Below the pieces are notes generated by a model. The model saw nothing but the letters and a program-made list of their open reading frames with translations. It was not told where the DNA came from and did no database searches. The position numbers were made by a program, and so were the translations under genes. From Elysia marginata (taxonomy: Eukaryota > Mollusca > Gastropoda > Plakobranchidae), in assembly GCA_019649035.1 (NCBI GenBank), contig BMAT01004007.1, positions 41,911 through 62,271 of the forward strand: a DNA stretch of 20,361 bases, written 5' to 3'. This document shows, piece after piece, positions 15,195 to 20,361 of this stretch (positions are counted from its first letter, which is position 1; each line of letters opens with the position of its first letter).

Positions 15195-18100
15195 CTGAAT
15201 TTGTAATTTGGATTTATTTTAATTTTAGTGTCTATTTTGCAATAAGCATACATATATATATATTTACAAACTCTGGTACAAAACTTTTTTTCTGATTTAC
15301 ATGAATGTGCAAGGCATAAAAATTTGATACATTAAAAAAATGTAACAATAGCAATATCAATAATGTTGTAACATAAGGCTGAAAAAAAAATGCAGGCATG
15401 AAAAATTGATAGAACATGATTCAAACACAAACGAATTTCCACATGTACTTTGTTGTTTTAGCACACTAGGTAAATTCAGCTTAAATAATTCTTTTCCCTT
15501 ACAAATTTTAAAAAAGGGTTCCTTATCAAGATCTGTTTAAAACTACTGCAATCACAGAAACAAACACAGACTTTTATATTTAAACTTTTAAGATCAAAAG
15601 AAAAAAAATTGTAGAACACCCAGGTTTAAGCCAAATTTAATATTAAAAGCCACCTGTAATATTAAACATTTTGAAAAAATTAATACTGGTAAACTTAAAC
15701 AAAGAAAATGAACAAAACATAATGACTTTGAAAAATGTTAGGTGCATAGGTAAGTAAATAGTAGATGTTCAACAATTTTAAACAGGAATACAATTTAAAA
15801 GCTAAAAAAGTTTAAATAACAATCTTAATTTTCTGGTATTTTTTTCAAAACAGTTTTATCACAGCTATTACAAAAGACTTCTAAATCTATAATTTTTACT
15901 AATTCATTATGAAGATATAAAACTCCTTAAACTAAGAGCTTGAGGTGTCCATCAAAGCTGAGAATAATGCAACTTTGACCCTGCAATGATTTTATCCTTA
16001 TACTAAATAATGGCCAACTGCAGTAGTTTGTACTGCCAGTTAATGAAGAAAAAAGAAAGTCATATGTATATGCCTGTTGTGTAATTAAAAAAAAGTACCC
16101 ACTAATAGAAACATTTTTCTATCAATTACTGTCGATAGAAGCATAGGTTTCAGGACAAAAAAAATTTATTTACACATATGAGATGGCACAGAGTAATAAT
16201 ACTGTACTCAGGGATGTAAATTACTGATGAATAAAAAAAGCTGAACACAGTGAGAGAGTCTTTTCCACCTTAACTATGTAACGGATCAGGAAACTCCCAA
16301 TAAGTCAGACATGTAGTGTTACTTTTGCAGTAGGTTCTAAATACCGGTATTTCAAATTTTATAAAAATAAACTTACTATTTGTTTTGTTTTTTTTAAAAA
16401 GGAAACATCTTTTCATTTCATCATCCACATACAGACTTCAAATGAAAAGCAAATATCCTGCACTGAAAAAAATAGCTAGATCTAATTTAGAAAATGCAAA
16501 ATAGCCAATACCCTTTCAGGAATTAATTTTCATAGTATCATCCTGATTACACACAAAAGTTTACATATATTTCAAAAAAGGATTTTGCAAAAAATAGCTC
16601 TGCAGCTATCAAGCCAAAACATACGGATGCACTTGTACTTGAAGTGGCAGCAGAGATACTTAAGCCTGACTGTCAACAACATTAGATCTAGATCTATCCA
16701 GATTCTTTATCTAGACCATATATAAAACCTCTAGTATAAATAACCTAGATCTAGATTTGATTCTAATATAGGTTCTAAGATTCTATTAGCATTACAGTAC
16801 TAGATGTAAATTAGACTTAAAGAAAGCTGATTCAAGTAAAAGATCAAAAGATCTATAGTATAACTTAAACTAAATAAGTTATAGATCTAGATTATGCTTA
16901 TTTTTACCTAAAAACAATCTCAAATACTAAACAAGAGAAACCTCATATAGATCGACCTAGATCTATACTGGAACTACAACTTTGTATTAGATTTAGAATG
17001 TAGGGTATCAAAGCAAATTATTTAGATTAAGGTTGATGTGAGCTTATATCAGAATAATAAAGTACAAGAGGCTTGCAAAGAGTGATCTCAATCCAACACT
17101 GCAAGATTAATTTACTTATTTAGACTGGAATTCTAAAAGCCTTGCATACTGGGAGACTCACCGTCAAAACGAAAGTAGATGTTTACACCTACCTAACTTA
17201 AGCTTAGTCCAGTCGTGTAAACTTAAGCTTCAGATCTTTTTAGGGAGCGGGCCAAGACAGCTGAATTACAAGAACTAGAGAAGACTCAACACAACTGAAA
17301 ATCCAGTATGAATCTAAACTATTAGACTAGGCTAATAATAGTCAAGCTAAAAACTAACACAGGACTAGGATATAAATAGAAGGAAGGCCCAGATTAGTCT
17401 GGAAGGAAGTCAATGGTTTAGGCCTATAATAGCAGGTGTAATGCCTTTCCACTTCTCAGCAGACTGGTGCTGAATTCTAGGCTTCCTTTTTAAACATAAA
17501 CTAGCTGAAGTCCTAAATGCAGAAAAACGCTGAAATCAGCACAAATCTGAAAGATTTACATCCTTGTGTGCTAAAAAAAATTCCCAACACTTCAGATGAC
17601 ATACTAATACTTTACTAACCATACTGACATTAAAAAAAGGGAAATTTCAAATACTCAATATAGTTGACACTATGAAATACAAGCTAAGATAAAAAATGCA
17701 AATTTAAATGAGTCTTAGTTTACATCTCAAAACTAATCAGACATTCTAATGAGAACAGAGTACAGAAAAAAGCAGTGGAGGAAAATACACTGCAGTCTAC
17801 ATCTAATTCAACACTACAGCAGAAAACATGTCAATGGCAAAGAAAAAAAATATGAGAAACCAACAACAAGAGTACATGAGCATGGCTTTCTAAATTGAGA
17901 ACTTTGTTTTGAAGGTTCTCAGCATTCCCATGCCATAACCATTTTGCAGGGATATGAAGTCAAATTCTTGAAGCAAAAATAGACACCTAGCTGTATGGCA
18001 CACTATAAAATCTCAAAGTCTAGACCTGCCCCTTTTTTCACCATAAGTTTTCTTTTAATTACTCATTTGGTATCAGATGTAAACATTGGTGAGAAGAGAT

Positions 18101-18626
18101 TCTCTGAAACTGTACTGAGTCAGTGAGTGTACAATTTCATAGAACTAAAAGTTTTAAAATGTTTTTGGTCCACATTTCTTTCTTATCATCTTAAAATGAA
18201 TTTGCTACAAAAAAGAGAAACAATTTTGGAATTTATACTCTAAAAAATCTTGTTTGAAAGCCTCTTTGGAACTGAACATGTTAATAGAGCTGCTAGTTAT
18301 AACAATTCAGAATGTGCATCAACAATAACTAAAGCAGAAAGCACTAAATACAGTTCCTTGTTTGTTTTTTTCTAACAGTTACAAGTCTATGCATAAATAA
18401 CTACAGCTTTTAAAAAGACACACAATTCCTTCTTAAGGCAAAAGCGCTTCCAGTCTCCACCTGGCAATGACTCTAACACCTGTAGAATAAACTCCATTAG
18501 TTCCTATAACTTCAGTCTCTTATGCTCATTAATGATACGAACACAAAAGTTTAGAATCCCTAAATTTATAAAATCCATTAAAGATATCAGATTATAAATT
18601 GCCCGGCTAAAAAAAAGCAGAGAATT
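15195..18626 (-). other. AT-rich block: long 3' UTR or intron of the minus-strand gene
   Basis: 3.4 kb with no coding exon, RNA gene or named element that I can support. On the minus strand an AATAAA (15218-15213) followed by CA and a GT-rich stretch near 15195 would be a plausible polyadenylation site if the frame at 18635 reads through to its TGA. If instead the donor GTATAT is used, this is intron. A short TA run lies at ~15250-15263. Confidence 0.4.
16478..16964. repeat. Cluster of AGATCT / CTAGATC short motifs
   Basis: AGATCT occurs at 16478, 16684, 16690, 16747, 16849, 16883 and 16959, often within CTAGATCTAG-like surroundings, with several one-base variants between. Seven exact copies of a hexamer in ~490 bp is far above chance, but the copies are not in a regular tandem register. 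Confidence 0.7.
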
Positions 18627-18634
18627 TCATATAC

Positions 18635-19141
18635 CTATCATGGAAAAATCAGAGCTGGTGCGAGATCTTTGCAAGTTGGGATAAGGGCGGTCCATCACCT
18701 CCTCTTCAGCACTAAAAGGTGACAACGATATTGAATGGGAAGAAAATATTTTAGGTAGGACACCATGGGATACATCTATGTCATGGTCCAAAGTCATTGC
18801 TGTTGGAGACATACCTAAAAAGAAATTAACCTTTTCTAAGAAGCCACCGGTCTCATTTGAGACTCTTACAGTGTTAGTACTGTCTTGCACCACAAGTTTC
18901 ATGCCTGTGTGTTGGCTGGAAGACATACGAGGGGGTTTCACGTAAGGTCTGGGTATAGAATAAGATGACAGAGAACGCAAACTGGGGAATGAGGATGACG
19001 GGCTGAGCAAAGAGAACAAGGGGTTTGCTTCATCAGCGCTGTCAAATGCTTGGCCTGTTTTATTGTTCTCTGCCACTTTCTCTCCATCAGGCAGGCCATA
19101 GACAACTTGTGTAAGCTTTTTCCTGTCTTTGTTGTCAGTTC
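18635..19141 (-). CDS. Coding exon of an unrecognised Ser/Pro-rich protein
   Basis: The acceptor cctattttcag ends at 19142 and a possible donor, ataG|GTATAT, follows 18635. The frame is open over the full ~169 codons, and it stays open upstream of the GTG (Val) that begins its longest apparent frame. It reads TDNKDRKKLTQVVYGLPDGE, then SLLSPSSSFPSLRSLSSYSI, PRPYVKPPRM, MKLVVQDSTNTVRV, FFLGMSPTAMTLDHDIDV and EEVMDRPYPNLQRSRTSSDF. It is rich in Ser and Pro, has no membrane segment or known domain that I can see, and has RSRTSS-type sites that look phosphorylatable. It could be a disordered region of a signalling or trafficking protein. If the donor is not used, it ends MIGI and a TGA at 18627-18629. 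I do not assign a family. Confidence 0.75.
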
Positions 19142-20361
19142 CTGAAAATAGGCCACAATAAATAATGTTTATTTAGGATAGTTAGTGCTTGAATAAAACA
19201 CTTAAGTCCCTCTTTAGAAGTTTGTAAAAAAATTTCAGACTTTAAATGAGGGGTTGATGCCAATATCTAAAACTTTGTCTCTTAACTTTGTGCACTGTTT
19301 TTTCTGGTTGAACTTATTTCCTGAGCATTTGGGTAAAAACAGCATACATTTGAAAATTTGAATACAGTAGTATCCGGTTAAACGCACTCCAGTTAAATGC
19401 ACGCTACGGTTAAACTAACGCCAAATCGCTAAGACTGATTTATTTCTATATGATCAGTATACCCTAAACGCTTTGCAATATCGGCTAAACGCACGCTATG
19501 AAATCGGGAAAAATTACTTTTAAGTGGATCAGGCAACCACTGGGATGCGAGCAATAGCGAGTTAGCTCATTTCGAGGGATAGGTCAGCATCACTCCACAG
19601 AAATTCGCACCTTCGTTAAAACGCAGGCCTATCTACCCACACATATTGTGTGACTGTGAAGGGTAAGACTTGGAGGCAGAAGTGTGAAGAGAGAGGGAAA
19701 AAGGTGGACAAAGACCTGTGGGGTGTGGATGAATAAATCAGATGATGCAAATTGCCAACACCTCTGACTGACTGACAGTGACAGGTGGACTGTAGACTAG
19801 CCCTTGGCTTGTGTAGCACTGTGAGATTGGCTTTCTTCTCGTCCCGATCATGCCTCCCCTCCCCCTTTGTTTCTTCTTTTCAGCTGCAGGGCGATAGGCC
19901 CAATTGCTAGACCTAAGTTGTGTTTTGCGCCACTTTGTTCTTTTAGTTTAATTGCTATATTTTCTGTATGAAACAATTGCATTACCCTGTGTTGGTAATG
20001 TACGGTACCAGTATTACTAATATCTTTGAAATTTATCTGCAGGCTAATACTTACAGTGCAGTACCAGTACCATGCAGTGTTGACCTATTCGATTTGAGTG
20101 GCTGATGTGTTATGTAAATCTTTTTCATTTGCCAATTCTGAAATTTATTACATGTAATACCTTACCGCAATTTATGTCTTATGTGTGTTTGGTTGTTGTA
20201 CAGTTTTACAAATTAAACAATGCATGTAGACTATTTTAAATCCTTATTTTTAATTTTTTTAAAAATTAATTTTTATTATTGATTTGAAAATCCACGTTTG
20301 TGTGTTTTGGCTAGGAAAAGAATTTTAAATACTTTTGGAAATAAAGAAATAACTACATGTT
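19142..20361 (-). other. Upstream intron of the minus-strand gene
   Basis: Apart from the foldback arm, the sequence is AT-rich with no further exon recognised up to the window end. The C/T-rich run near 19840-19880 on the plus strand is simple sequence. Confidence 0.55.
19363..19805. mobile_element. Second copy (single arm) of the foldback-like element
   Basis: Begins TACAGTAGTATCCGGTTAAA, then GTTAAATGCACGCTACGGTT, CGCCAAATCGCTA, CGGCTAAACGCACGCTATG, GGATCAGGCAACCACTGGGA and AAAGGTGGACAAAGACCTG, matching the arms of 14224-14953. A match to that element's centre (GTAGACTAG) near 19790 suggests the copy stops about mid-element. No inverted right arm was found before the window end. It lies in the intron upstream of the exon at 18635-19141. 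Confidence 0.7.

Noticed and set aside
18938..19156. Alternative minus-strand frame of 72 codons overlapping the exon
   Set aside because: It runs through the splice acceptor and stops inside the exon. The other frame is open for the whole exon.
1..20361. Bacterial operon, defence system or integrated virus
   Set aside because: Gene structure is spliced and eukaryotic. The only RT genes are of non-LTR retrotransposon type, and no capsid, integrase, protease or envelope-like frame is seen.

Overview
The window is animal nuclear DNA. It is AT-rich, its genes are split by spliceosomal introns (GT...AG), and it is full of decayed non-LTR retrotransposons, a foldback-type DNA element, satellite-like tandem repeats and microsatellites. 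Intron sizes, the repeat types and many AGATCT-type short repeats would fit an invertebrate, perhaps a mollusc or other spiralian. That placement is an inference and is not proven by the sequence.

Layout. (1) 1-11.3 kb, + strand: seven coding exons (391-596, 1153-1250, 2345-2526, 4709-4845, 6139-6237, 6919-6988, 10880-11068) join in perfect phase. They encode 326 residues of replication factor C subunit 3 (RFC3, a clamp-loader AAA+ ATPase), from just before the Walker A motif to the stop codon. The first ~29 residues lie upstream of the window. Tandem AATAAA signals follow at 11300-11309. (2) Intron 2 holds five tandem copies of a ~171-bp unit (1391-2244), and a degenerate sixth copy lies beyond exon 3 (2661-2735). 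(3) The 3.9-kb last intron holds a ~250-bp degenerate GTA/TAG repeat (7930-8175). This abuts the 3' tail of a dead minus-strand CR1/L2-like LINE (8178-~9770) that has lost the first half of its RT core by internal deletion.

(4) 11.3-15.1 kb lies between the genes and contains the clearest find. A second, unrelated LINE fragment (11680-13508) has its 3' half on the minus strand and its 5' half on the plus strand, and is bounded by a perfect 13-bp target-site duplication. This is the arrangement expected from twin priming. A ~730-bp foldback-like element (14224-14953) with very long diverged inverted arms follows. One arm of a second copy lies at 19363-~19805.

(5) 15.2-20.4 kb, minus strand: one well-supported coding exon (18635-19141) of a gene I do not recognise. 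It encodes a Ser/Pro-rich, probably disordered protein segment. The AT-rich block 15.2-18.6 kb is either its long 3' UTR or an intron. The two host genes are convergent, with mobile elements collected between them. I see no new multi-gene system here. The interest lies in the structure of the mobile elements and repeats.
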